Assembly: GCF_009729035.1 (NCBI RefSeq)
Contig: NZ_CP045483.1
Coordinates: forward strand, 1,882,001-1,946,000
DNA from: Stygiolobus azoricus
Lineage (GTDB): Archaea > Thermoproteota > Thermoprotei_A > Sulfolobales > Sulfolobaceae
Length of the DNA: 64,000 nucleotides
Reading direction: 5' to 3'
Shown: positions 38,200 through 46,800 of the stretch, in pieces
Numbering within the stretch: the stretch's first letter is position 1
Layout: every line of letters starts with the position of its first letter
The notes under the pieces: model-generated
The model's input: only the letters and a program-made list of their open reading frames with translations
What the model was told of the DNA's origin: nothing
Database searches by the model: none
Translations under genes and position numbers: made by a program

Positions 38200-39070
38200 C
38201 TAACGTATTTTTAATCGACTTTTACTGAGCTTACTCACATCTTTGTAAAAGGACAGAGCGACAAGCCTTAAGGACTCAGACATGGTGGGAAAAGCGTGAA
38301 CAGTGTCAATTATATCGTCAACCGTTAAATCGAACTTCACTGCTAGAGCAGCTTCATTAATTACCTCTCCTGCGTTTTCTCCTAAAATTTGCACTTCGAG
38401 AATCCTCTTTTCAACTGTCATCTCTTTCCTCCCCTTCGAAACCTGCTAAGGACTCTAACATAACCCCACCTATCACATCTCCGGCTGCGTATGTGTCGGG
38501 ATTAGTAGTTTGAAGTTCATCGTTTACTTTTACTCCTCTAGCAACCTCTAGGTTTTGGTCTCCTACCAGTAGCTATTAAGATCTCATCTACCTCAACATC
38601 ACCTTTGTCAGTAATTACTCTCTTCACTCCTTCCCCTCTTTCAACTAGCTTTATCTTAACGTTAGTAACTACATATACTCCGTCATTTTCAAGGACTTTT
38701 GTGCTTCAAGAGAGATCTCCGGCTCCCAATCAGGTAGTACTCCTCTGAAGTACCACTACGTCTACTCCTAATAAATCTGAGAGAACTCTAAAGCTTGTAC
38801 TCTTCCACAGCTAATGAGTTGATCTTTCTGTCAGATTCAGGGCTTCCACATTAGTCCAGAACCCCACCTCTTTAGGAGAAGAACCTGTTGCAATTAGAAA
38901 CTTCTTACCTTCTATTATCTTGCCGTTAACTTTGACGCTATGAGGAGAAGTAAAATAGACTTTACCCTCAACTAATTCTTAGAGATTAAGTTTTCGTATT
39001 TTTTCCTTTTGAATCAGGAAATGCTGAGTCGTAGTCTGATCTTACAAACTGGTGCAATCTAACAGCAGTT
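38200..39070 (-). pseudogene. Mercuric reductase-like flavoprotein, truncated, deleted and frameshifted
   Basis: Minus-strand fragments in family order: KVNGKIIEGKKFLIATGSSP, GVDVVVLQRSTLLPDWEPEI, KGDVEVDEILIATGRRP, NPDTYAAGDVIGGVMLESLAG, then directly KRILEVQILGENAGEVINEA and TVDDIIDTVHAFPTMSESLR. This is the NAD and dimerisation part of MerA/dihydrolipoamide dehydrogenase-type enzymes; NxGEVINEA and HxxPTMSE are MerA-like. The N-terminal FAD/CxxxxC redox motif is absent, about 70 residues before the C-terminal block are deleted, and several frameshifts are present. It abuts the 3' end of threonine synthase. Confidence 0.85.
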
Positions 39071-39110
39071 AACCATGCAATTCAATACGGTAAGTCCATA
39101 ATGTCTTGTG

Positions 39111-40112
39111 TCAGAGAGTCTTGAGACCACTACCAGTAAGGACTAAGACAGGGTCTTCAAGAGAGATTTTTTCCGCTGCAGCCAATACAGTAGCAGAGCT
39201 ATATTCTACCAATAGTCCCATACCGGCTAATTTCTTCCATGCAGATATAATCTCCTCTTCATCGACTGTAATGCATTGATCTGTAGCCTTGACCATCTCT
39301 TCCAATAATACAGGCTGTGTGGAAACTAAAGCATCGGCAACGCTTGTCACTCTCTCAGGTGGAGTATAAGGCTCCTTGTTGATGACTGAACAGAGAGGCA
39401 TAACTTGTCTTGTCTGGACAGCTATTATCTTGGGTTTTTCCTCAATTACACCGCTCCTCAGTAAATGGTTCAACCCTTCATGCAGGCCTAAAAGAAGTGT
39501 ACCAGCAGAGACCGGGATTAAGATCTCTTTCACAGACCTATGTTGTTTCACTATTTCGTAAGCTAAAGTCCTTATCCCGTCTCTGAAAAAGGGTTGCAGG
39601 ATATGGGAAGCGTAGTATTTACCAGAGTTCATAGCTGCCCTCATAACATCATTTCTGTTACCCTTCACCTTTACAACCTCAGCTCCGTAACTCTCTATTT
39701 GTTTCAGTTTTGTACCTTTAGCGTTCTCTGGAACGAATATAGTTGCTTTAATCCCCGCAGCCGCTGCGTAGGCTGAAATTGATGCACCGGCATTTCCTGA
39801 GGAGTCTTCTGATATTTCTTTTATACCATTCTGTCTCAAGAACGATATAAGGGTTACAGAACCTCGATCCTTGTAAGATCCCGTAGGGTTGAGGAAATCT
39901 AGTTTAAAATGAAATTTTCCTATCTTGATAAGAGGTGTATTTCCTTCGCCTAGTGAAATCCATTCTTTAATATAAGGGAAGTTTTTTCTTATCTCTGTCT
40001 CATAATCTCCAAGAATCTCTACCTTGAAAGGACCTCCACATCTTGAGCACGTTATCTCATATATGCTTTCCCTTTCCTTACCACATCTTGTGCATTTAAT
40101 TACGAATTCCAT
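39111..40112 (-). CDS. thrC: Threonine synthase (PLP-dependent)
   Basis: Converts O-phosphohomoserine to threonine. An N-terminal zinc-ribbon-like [21 protein letters not shown] (four Cys) precedes the type II PLP fold: [10 protein letters not shown] with the PLP Lys near 79, [14 protein letters not shown] for phosphate binding, [10 protein letters not shown] and [10 protein letters not shown] at the C-terminus, which is usual for threonine synthase. 333 residues, near the shorter archaeal length. ATG at 40112. Confidence 0.9.
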   Translation of the reverse strand: MEFVIKCTRCGKERESIYEITCSRCGGPFKVEILGDYETEIRKNFPYIKEWISLGEGNTPLIKIGKFHFKLDFLNPTGSYKDRGSVTLISFLRQNGIKEISEDSSGNAGASISAYAAAAGIKATIFVPENAKGTKLKQIESYGAEVVKVKGNRNDVMRAAMNSGKYYASHILQPFFRDGIRTLAYEIVKQHRSVKEILIPVSAGTLLLGLHEGLNHLLRSGVIEEKPKIIAVQTRQVMPLCSVINKEPYTPPERVTSVADALVSTQPVLLEEMVKATDQCITVDEEEIISAWKKLAGMGLLVEYSSATVLAAAEKISLEDPVLVLTGSGLKTL

Positions 40113-40449
40113 GAATGAACTATTAGTGTTAAACCTAAAATTTGTATTTTAAAGAGGAGTCAAGGAATGTATAGCCAATTTCTCACTCGGCTCGACTGAG
40201 AAAGGACTAGACGTTACGGATAATAATCCCGGGGGTCCTAACTTATAATCACGAACTAATGAGGAAAACGATGAGAAAGGATCCTATTTCTTTCTAAGTT
40301 ATTACACCAACGGAGTTATTTTTCCCGCTTACATAGACTAACTAATTATATCTTTATATGATAATTGCTCATTATCTTTATAGTATTTTTATTATTTCTA
40401 TTAGTATTTCTATGAAAGCTACAATTAACAATAAAATCCTTAAGTAAAT
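40113..40449. other. Intergenic stretch with relic C and KaiC-gene promoter
   Basis: About 340 bp without ORF. It holds the thrC promoter, relic C (40179-40230) and a very AT-rich stretch with TATA-like TTATATCTTTATATG around 40345-40360 upstream of the KaiC-family gene. Confidence 0.45.
40179..40236 (+). repeat. Transposon-end relic, copy C
   Basis: TTTCTCA / TGAGAAA hairpin (about 40179-40203, loop containing GGCTCGA as in copy B) runs directly into the core GGACTAGACGTTACGGATAA (40204-40223) and TCCCGGGGG. The core matches copies A and B base for base over GGAC(T/C)AGACGTTA and then GA...TCCC. It is the shortest of the three copies. Confidence 0.55.
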
Positions 40450-41307
40450 ATGGAAATTATGGAAGTAAGGAGAGTCAGGACATACATACCCGGTCTAGAT
40501 GAAATCCTTTATGGTGGAATACCGGAAAGGAATATTGTATTACTCTCTGGAGGCCCTGGTACTGGAAAGTCCATAATGGCGAAGCAGTTCATATATAACG
40601 GTCTAACAAAAGGTGAAAATGGTATATACGTTACTTTAGAAGAGCATCCAGTTTCAGTCATAAGGAGTTTTCACCACTTCGGTTGGGATATTACTAAGTA
40701 TGAAAAAGAGGGAAAGTTTGCTGTAGTTGACGCTTTTACTGGAGGTTACGGTGCAACCGCTCAAAAGGAGAAATACGTTGTTAAAAATATAGATGATGTA
40801 AAGGAATTCTCCGAAGTTTTGAGGACTGCAATTAAAGAGATTGGGGCTAACAGGGTAGCTATTGATTCTGTAAGTACATTATACCTAACTAAACCCGCAA
40901 TGGCGAGGGGAATAGTAATGACGCTAAAGAGGGTAATTTCCGGTCTAGGTTGTACAGCGTTCTTCGTTAGCCAAGTTTCAGTTGGTGAAAGAGGTTTCGG
41001 TGGACCAGGTGTAGAACACGCTGTTGACGGTATAATAAGGTTAGACCTAGACGAGTTCGAGGGGAAGATGTATAGGTCGATAATAGTGTGGAAAATGAGG
41101 GACACGAAGATATCAATGGTAAGGCACCCGATGGAAATCACTGATGAAGGCATTGTAATACAATGGGACAAATACTTGAGGATTACGAACTTTAAGGCAG
41201 AGATAGAGCCTTTACCGCAGAAGGAAGTGGAGGAGATGAAAAAGGCTGTTGAAGAAGCAAAGACTTATCAGAAAATTGAAGAGGAAGAAGAAGAGGAAGA
41301 GGAATAA
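40450..41307 (+). CDS. KaiC/RadC-type RecA-superfamily ATPase with acidic tail
   Basis: 285 residues: single KaiC domain with [20 protein letters not shown], Walker [28 protein letters not shown] as the Walker-B-like strand region, and [19 protein letters not shown] typical of archaeal KaiC-like ATPases. The C-terminus is a pure acidic run of nine Glu after KIEE. Archaeal KaiC paralogues are linked to signalling or recombination; function here is open. ATG at 40450, leaderless by position. Confidence 0.9.
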   Translation: MEIMEVRRVRTYIPGLDEILYGGIPERNIVLLSGGPGTGKSIMAKQFIYNGLTKGENGIYVTLEEHPVSVIRSFHHFGWDITKYEKEGKFAVVDAFTGGYGATAQKEKYVVKNIDDVKEFSEVLRTAIKEIGANRVAIDSVSTLYLTKPAMARGIVMTLKRVISGLGCTAFFVSQVSVGERGFGGPGVEHAVDGIIRLDLDEFEGKMYRSIIVWKMRDTKISMVRHPMEITDEGIVIQWDKYLRITNFKAEIEPLPQKEVEEMKKAVEEAKTYQKIEEEEEEEEE

Positions 41308-41686
41308 AGGGTCTTCACTAATATACTCTAATAATTCTTTACTCCTTACTCGATTTTCCTCAATTAAATATAACACATTAGGTTTCTTCGAACCATTTCC
41401 ACCCTAACTTGGTCGCATTAGTCCAAGAATCTTGGAGTGGGAAGTCTTTTGTTATAAAGGGAGTTATCGTGTATAAAGATACTACCAGGTTTTATCAATA
41501 AACATGGAGAATGACCATCATTAACATGATTTGATCAATTCAGCATAACTAATTATCCCTCCTTAGTAAGATTTTTTTAACTTTCTTACTATTCTTAATA
41601 CACATATTTCATTACTCCTAATGATTTAATATTTTATAATGATTTATTTAAAGTGAGTTTATATACACAAACTAAATAAACAACAT
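41308..41686. other. Intergenic stretch, palindrome and FoxG-like promoter
   Basis: About 380 bp, no ORF. A perfect short palindrome TCCAAG-AAT-CTTGGA lies at 41422-41436. A TATA-like GTTTATATAC around 41658 fits leaderless expression of the membrane ferredoxin gene at 41687. Nothing else is seen. Confidence 0.45.
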
Positions 41687-43648
41687 ATGCAAATGAGTTC
41701 TGTAATTACAGTTCAACAGATTGCCGCTCTTGTCTACATAATCGGCATGATGGCTGTAAATTTCGGAATTTTAGGCTATGTGCTAAGGAAGGAATATGTG
41801 AATAAAAGGGCAATATTCTTCCTAGCTTCAATAATCCTTTATATGGGTGTTGAGAGCATAGCCTTCGGTTATGTAGTATTCTACGGCGGTACGTTGTTCT
41901 TAGAGCCTCTGCTTTTACTGATCGCATCTATTCCTCTACTACTCTCAGCTACTGTAAAGAGCGAAGTTATAAGAGTTAAGGCTGATAACGTGTCCTCTTT
42001 ACTCCTAGCACTATCAGTAATCTTTGACGAGTTCAGTATGGGCTACTTATATTCCTCAGCTTTTGGCCCACGAATGTTTAACCCCATTATTGACGCGGTT
42101 AGTAACATAGCCTTCGGAATAATGATGTTTGCAGACGGGGTGTTCTTCCTAGTTATAAGCAGAGTGAGGGACATCTTCGAGTTCTCTTTTGCGACTTTCG
42201 CTATTTCCATGGCGTTTTTACCATCGATATTTATTGAATTCTCGAAGGAGATCCAGTTAATAGCATCTTTAATCTCCACGACGATTATGATAATAAACGT
42301 GATCACCCTTTACTTAATCGCGATAAGGAGGATCAACTTCAAAGGAGTCTTAGTTAGCCTATCGTTAGCCGGATTTGACCTATTTATGATGATAGGATTA
42401 AGTACTTTTGCCACTATTTACGATATGTGGACTATCTCGCTCTCTATCTTGATCTCAATGGTCTGGTATTTCATTTTAGTAATCAGAGATATCCCGGCGA
42501 AGAAAATAGATTATAAGTTGAGGTATCCCTTCCTACTTCTTGTCCTTATAAACCTGGCTGAAATAACCATGGGTTTCGGTGAAAGCGTTTTGGGCTTTAA
42601 CATTACTAATTCCCTTTTTGTCAACACGATGCATTCAATGTCTTCTATGGGTCATTCTATGTCTTCTGGGACGATGATGAGGAGCCCATTCACGAATCCC
42701 TTCTGGTGGTTATTCCCGCTAAATCCTTATGCTATGGGTATGATGTTTTTACATGCAACCAGTAACTTACTCTTAAACGCCTTTATGACCTCTTACATGT
42801 TCGTTATGGCTACTACCATGACTCCATTTTATGTAATAATGATGGGGGCCGAAATGGCTTTTCTGGTATATGAGAGGTTCAAATTGATTAAGAACTCGCA
42901 AGTTAAGAAATGGGCTTTAGTAATCCTAGTGGGGATACCTCTCTTCGTGGTCTTAATCCCCTACTATACTAACTACTACGTGTTCGGCATGAGCGGCATG
43001 ATATTCCCAGTGACACTATTACCCTTCGTGATCTCGCTTATAGCAGTAGCAATAGCTTCATCACTCTTCGGCAGGAGAGCTTACTGTAATGCCGCATGTA
43101 TGGCAGCCCATATGTGGACTAATGTATTTTACGACCAGTTCAAGCCTAAGAAGACAAGTAAGGTTTGGGAATATTTGCGGTGGGTATTCCTTGTACCAAT
43201 GGTTATAGCCTTTACACTGTATGTACTAATGGAACTCAAAATGTGGACTCCACCTAAAATAGGCATGGCAAAATTAGACCCTCTGAACTTCTATGGAATG
43301 TTTGTACTCAACTACGTGTGGTGGTTCTTCTACTTCCTCACTCCAGTCTTCGGTGCTTATAGTTGTGCAAGACAAGGTTGGTGCGGTTTCGGGACATTTG
43401 CAGGTATATTCAACAAGGTTATGTTTAAGATAAGAGCTAAAGACGTAGAGACTTGTAAGACTTGTCAGACGAAGAGTTGCGAAGGTGCTTGTCCAGTAAA
43501 GATACCGATCTCTGTTGACATACTCCAGAAGGGCTATAGTAATAGAATATCCTGCGTAGGTTGTGGAGACTGTGTTGAAGCTTGCACTTATAACAACCTA
43601 GTGATTGAGGACATAACTACTAGGTTTAGGCATGGAGTAAAAGTGTAG
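41687..43648 (+). CDS. Large membrane protein with C-terminal 4Fe-4S ferredoxin domain, FoxG-like
   Basis: 653 residues. About 14 hydrophobic helices (residues 10-540), then a C-terminal ferredoxin domain with CKTCQTKSCEGACP and CVGCGDCVEACT, two cubane binding sites. NapH/CcoG-like Cys pairs also sit in the membrane part (YCNAACMAAHMW, SCARQGWCGFG). A striking Met/His-rich extracellular loop NTMHSMSSMGHSMSSGTMM lies near 306-330, a likely Cu site. Similar to FoxG-type polyferredoxin proteins of iron-oxidising Sulfolobales, but no fox oxidase genes are adjacent. Likely transfers electrons across the membrane. Confidence 0.78.
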   Translation: MQMSSVITVQQIAALVYIIGMMAVNFGILGYVLRKEYVNKRAIFFLASIILYMGVESIAFGYVVFYGGTLFLEPLLLLIASIPLLLSATVKSEVIRVKADNVSSLLLALSVIFDEFSMGYLYSSAFGPRMFNPIIDAVSNIAFGIMMFADGVFFLVISRVRDIFEFSFATFAISMAFLPSIFIEFSKEIQLIASLISTTIMIINVITLYLIAIRRINFKGVLVSLSLAGFDLFMMIGLSTFATIYDMWTISLSILISMVWYFILVIRDIPAKKIDYKLRYPFLLLVLINLAEITMGFGESVLGFNITNSLFVNTMHSMSSMGHSMSSGTMMRSPFTNPFWWLFPLNPYAMGMMFLHATSNLLLNAFMTSYMFVMATTMTPFYVIMMGAEMAFLVYERFKLIKNSQVKKWALVILVGIPLFVVLIPYYTNYYVFGMSGMIFPVTLLPFVISLIAVAIASSLFGRRAYCNAACMAAHMWTNVFYDQFKPKKTSKVWEYLRWVFLVPMVIAFTLYVLMELKMWTPPKIGMAKLDPLNFYGMFVLNYVWWFFYFLTPVFGAYSCARQGWCGFGTFAGIFNKVMFKIRAKDVETCKTCQTKSCEGACPVKIPISVDILQKGYSNRISCVGCGDCVEACTYNNLVIEDITTRFRHGVKV

Positions 43649-43663
43649 AAAGAAGAATTTCTC

Positions 43664-43822
43664 TTTTTTCCTTTCTTTTTTCCTTTCTTTTTTCCTTTCT
43701 TTTTTCCTTTCTTTTTTCCTTTCTTTTTTCCTTTCTTTTTTCCTTTCTTTTTTCCTTTCTTTTTTCCTTTCTTTTTTCCTTTCTTTTTTCCTTTCTTTTT
43801 TCCTTTCTTTTTTCCTTTCTTT
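43664..43822. repeat. Perfect 12-bp tandem repeat array (CCTTTCTTTTTT)
   Basis: Unit CCTTTCTTTTTT begins at 43670 and repeats 12 times without a single mismatch to 43813, with partial units on both sides (43664-43669 and 43814-43822). All pyrimidine on the + strand, all purine on the other. It begins 15 bp after the FoxG-like stop and ends about 55 bp before the convergent DUF72 stop. Each unit contains a T6 run, so the array can act as serial archaeal T-rich terminators for the + strand gene. Confidence 0.98.
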
Positions 43823-43877
43823 CTTTTTAACTCCTCTCCTTATCTCAGTTGTTTAAGGTTAATTGTGAAACCTCACT

Positions 43878-44546
43878 TCACTCTCTTATCATTTTTCTCT
43901 CTAAGATCTCTTTCAATTTCCTCCCATTATCTAACATCCATAAGTCGTTGTTAAAGAACACGAATACATCATTAGCCTGAAGTTGTATCAGTTTATCTGC
44001 CACCTCTTCTAGCTCTGTGTCAGAATATTCATAGAAGTACCAGTTGTCCCTACCGTGCATTCGCAAATAAACTACGTCATGAGACTTAAAGTAGTAATTT
44101 CCAATTGGAGAGTCTATAGATACAATTACGCATTCAGTTTGTGGAATGTCTTTAAACCAGTCTAAACTCCTGAACTCTATTGCTCCCCTATCCCCCAACT
44201 CTGCACATATATCTTTAACCCTCTTTATATTTTCGTCACTTTTGCGAAAGTTAGGCGGTAGCTGAAATAGGTAGAAGCGGGGTCTTAATGGTTCGAATAA
44301 CTCAACAAATTTTTTAACCTCGTCATTTACATCTTTCAACCTCTTTACGTGGGTAATCCTCCTGTTAACCTTGATGGCCCAAGTAATGTTATACTTCCTC
44401 CACTTTTCAACTTGCTGGGGCGTAGGGATTCTGTAAAAGGATGCGTTAAGCTCAACAGCATTAAAACCTGAATATTTAACGTACCAATCCAGATTTTTCT
44501 TGGGGTTCCAAGGGTATAACCATCCAGACGTACCTATGAATATCAT
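43878..44546 (-). CDS. DUF72 family protein
   Basis: 222 residues of the TIM-barrel-like DUF72 (YecE) family: IGTSGWLYPWNPKKNLDWYVKYSGFNAVELNASFYRIP is diagnostic, followed by VYLRMHGRDNWYFYEYSD and DVFVFFNND. Shorter than bacterial members of about 250 but with the core motifs. Function unknown in the family. ATG at 44546. Confidence 0.92.
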   Translation of the reverse strand: MIFIGTSGWLYPWNPKKNLDWYVKYSGFNAVELNASFYRIPTPQQVEKWRKYNITWAIKVNRRITHVKRLKDVNDEVKKFVELFEPLRPRFYLFQLPPNFRKSDENIKRVKDICAELGDRGAIEFRSLDWFKDIPQTECVIVSIDSPIGNYYFKSHDVVYLRMHGRDNWYFYEYSDTELEEVADKLIQLQANDVFVFFNNDLWMLDNGRKLKEILERKMIRE

Positions 44547-44801
44547 TTATTATTACACTTCACATGTATAAACCCGCGATGTATTAATTCTTAACTAACA
44601 GTCTCTTGGTCAGGCAATCCGTTCAGCCACTTTTCTTACTGCCACTGTCTTAACACCTAAAATCAAGTAATCGTTTCTCCTCAAGAAAACTCTGGTCTCT
44701 CCAAACCCCTCTTGAGACTCAAGACTAGGAATTAAAGCTCTTTGCAGTCGCCATGATCTATGTGAAGAAAAAGTTTTCAGACTGAAAGTCAATCACTACC
44801 T

Positions 44802-45698
44802 ATGAACAAGAGAACATTAACTGTGTTATCGCTAATCCTCGTTTTACTGATCGTGACAGAGGTAATTCTCGTAGCATATTACCACTATAAAGTTTATATA
44901 AACCCCTCAATCTTCTCTTCACCTACCACTCCTCCGAGCCTTACCATACCTCCTACACATTTCCCTATACAACTCTCCAACTTAACCCCTCCAATATCCT
45001 TGGAGCTTGTAATGAATTACTACAACGTGACGTACAACTCTTCCTTGAAGCTCTTCTCAGAATGTCCTTATGTTAATAAGTACTTTGTAGAGAACGACAA
45101 CTTGCTGGCAGTGATCGCGTTAAAGGACTTAAATGATTCCTTGTGGGAAACAGTATGGGATAACATCAAGAGTAACATCACTTTATCACCTTACCTTGTA
45201 TTGGTAGGGATACACAACTTCACGTGGGAGTTTAAAGATCCCGTGATTGAGAAAATTTGGGGACCAATCTATACTATAAGTTTTAACGATTCTCCTAACT
45301 ATCTCGCATGGTACGAATACGCTAACACTTCTCTCTTATTCTCTATTTACGAACTTGAAAACGGTAACATATCCCTCGCAGAGAAAGTGTTTGAAACCAC
45401 AATCAATGACTTCTGGAACGGTTACGGATTTCAGGATGAAAGCACTACAAGTAACGTCTACGCTTCCTGTAATTTAGCCTTAGCTATAATAGCGTGGAAA
45501 TACATAGGCAATTATAACCAAACGTTCGCGAGGGATTACTTACCTTTAATTCTTCAAATGTACAGCATCGCAAAACATTTACAGTCCCCCATTGGAGGTT
45601 ATTTCAGTAATTATAAGGTTGTTAACGGAACCGTGATCCCCTTAGGTAACGTGAACACGGAAACGACTTCATTATTTGTTATAGCATTTTCCACGTAG
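44802..45698 (+). CDS. Exported hypothetical protein, 298 aa
   Basis: N-terminal membrane segment (about 8-30, LTVLSLILVLLIVTEVILVA) with a positive start, then a Ser/Thr/Pro linker (SSPTTPPSLTIPPTHFP). The soluble domain has about ten N-x-S/T sites and helices reminiscent of alpha/alpha-toroid proteins (SLAEKVFETTINDFWNGYGF; NVNTETTSLFVIAFST). The final NxETTSL resembles the end of a glycan-active toroid but the catalytic residues are not identifiable. Probably membrane-anchored outside the cell. ATG at 44802. Confidence 0.65.
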   Translation: MNKRTLTVLSLILVLLIVTEVILVAYYHYKVYINPSIFSSPTTPPSLTIPPTHFPIQLSNLTPPISLELVMNYYNVTYNSSLKLFSECPYVNKYFVENDNLLAVIALKDLNDSLWETVWDNIKSNITLSPYLVLVGIHNFTWEFKDPVIEKIWGPIYTISFNDSPNYLAWYEYANTSLLFSIYELENGNISLAEKVFETTINDFWNGYGFQDESTTSNVYASCNLALAIIAWKYIGNYNQTFARDYLPLILQMYSIAKHLQSPIGGYFSNYKVVNGTVIPLGNVNTETTSLFVIAFST

Positions 45699-46059
45699 TA
45701 AGACATGACGAGTTTTCCCCAAAGTAACACTGTATGCATTTCAATCTCCGTCATCAAAACTACAATCCCCTTGGGCATGGATTGCAACTATGAGAATTAC
45801 AGAGTGGTCACGTTCACAGTCAATCAGATGAATATACTCAGCCAAAAACGTTAAGTAAACCTTGTTAATAATCGAAAATATTTCCGTTTAAAGAACTGAA
45901 TACAAATTGATAATTAATAAATAGCCTAGTTCAAATAATGCAACTAAAAACTTTACCATAATCATGATTTTTATTTAAATTGCTTTTCCCTCACTCATAT
46001 CTGAAACCATTCTAGTTAGAAAATAAATTGGGAAAAAACTCGCTTACTTATTTAGTTAG
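45699..46059. other. Intergenic stretch
   Basis: About 360 bp with no ORF that I can support; mixed sequence then AT-rich near 45860-46040. I see no repeat, hairpin or RNA gene. Confidence 0.5.
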
Positions 46060-46710
46060 TTAGTTTGCGTATTTTCTAACTAGCTTGACAAACTCTTCAT
46101 CATCAGGCAATTCCTCAACTTTAAAAGTCGAGTTCTTCATTACGTTAATAACGAACTCCTTGGTTATGTTTACCTTTGCCAGTTCTCTCACTGTATTAAC
46201 AACTTTTGTAGCAAATCCCTCAGGGTCTTGCTTAAACATGTCTACTCCTTCATTATAGAGAGAGACAAACTGGTCTCTAAACTGAGGCTTTATATGGGCT
46301 CCACAACTTCCCGGAATTCCAAGAAGTTCTTCAAATGTAATCCCTTTAGCCACTCCCGAAGGGACTACCGCACTGTCTATTTCACTTTTCTTAAGGGACT
46401 CCATGATCTTCTGTATGTCATCAATCACAATAACCTCAGCGTTCAATTTCTTAATGTCAACCAACGCCCTGGCCAGAACATTTGCAGCTGTAAGCATCTT
46501 AGGTACTCCTATTTTCCTCCCCACTGTGGGATATACTGTCATTAGCCCTTTTACTGTAACGTAGTGTATCTTAAGTCCTCTCTTAGCTAATGACACTGTA
46601 GAATCTAACACCACGTCTGCATTGCCTTCCTTTGCAAAAGACAATTCTATTCCTTTATTATTCACTATTACGGGATATGATACGGGTCCGGGTGCAGCTA
46701 ATACTTTCAT
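46060..46710 (-). CDS. DUF3834 family protein, solute-binding-like
   Basis: 216 residues starting MKVLAAPGPVSYPVIV. The alternating strand/helix pattern, the VVLDSTVSLAKRGLKI and SEIDSAVVPSGVAKGITFEELLGIPGSCG segments fit DUF3834, a Sulfolobales-enriched family related to periplasmic-binding-like (type II) folds. No signal peptide, so cytoplasmic; perhaps a small-molecule sensor or thiamine-precursor-type enzyme. ATG at 46710, tightly preceded by a perfect palindrome. Confidence 0.75.
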   Translation of the reverse strand: MKVLAAPGPVSYPVIVNNKGIELSFAKEGNADVVLDSTVSLAKRGLKIHYVTVKGLMTVYPTVGRKIGVPKMLTAANVLARALVDIKKLNAEVIVIDDIQKIMESLKKSEIDSAVVPSGVAKGITFEELLGIPGSCGAHIKPQFRDQFVSLYNEGVDMFKQDPEGFATKVVNTVRELAKVNITKEFVINVMKNSTFKVEELPDDEEFVKLVRKYAN

Positions 46711-46736
46711 AATAGTTTGTTTCCAAACAAACTATT
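46711..46736. promoter_or_regulatory. Perfect 26-bp palindromic operator at the DUF3834 start
   Basis: AATAGTTTGTTT (46711-46722), CC, AAACAAACTATT (46725-46736): 12-bp perfect inverted arms with a 2-nt centre, directly adjoining the ATG at 46710 and overlapping a TATA-like TTTAAATA (46734-46741 read on the minus strand). Location between TATA and start codon suggests a repressor site that blocks the initiation complex. The divergent MFS gene starts 65 bp away. Confidence 0.8.
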
Positions 46737-46800
46737 TAAAGTTTCCTCTAAAGTTTCCTCAAGGATAAATTAAAAAGGTTCGGGAGCGAATTGTGATAGC

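Noticed and set aside
41687-43648. Naming the gene foxG outright
   Set aside because: Domain order is similar, but there is no fox cluster and I cannot align it here; only FoxG-like is used.
43664-43822. Tandem array considered as a CRISPR array
   Set aside because: The 12-bp unit is contiguous, without spacers, and low complexity; no cas genes are present. It is a simple tandem repeat.
44610-44792. 60-codon minus-strand reading (RRNDYLILGVKTVAVRKVAERIA at the end)
   Set aside because: Codon pattern is not convincing, no promoter or ribosome site, and no family resemblance; it lies in the gap before the exported protein gene. Kept only as a possibility for a short relic.
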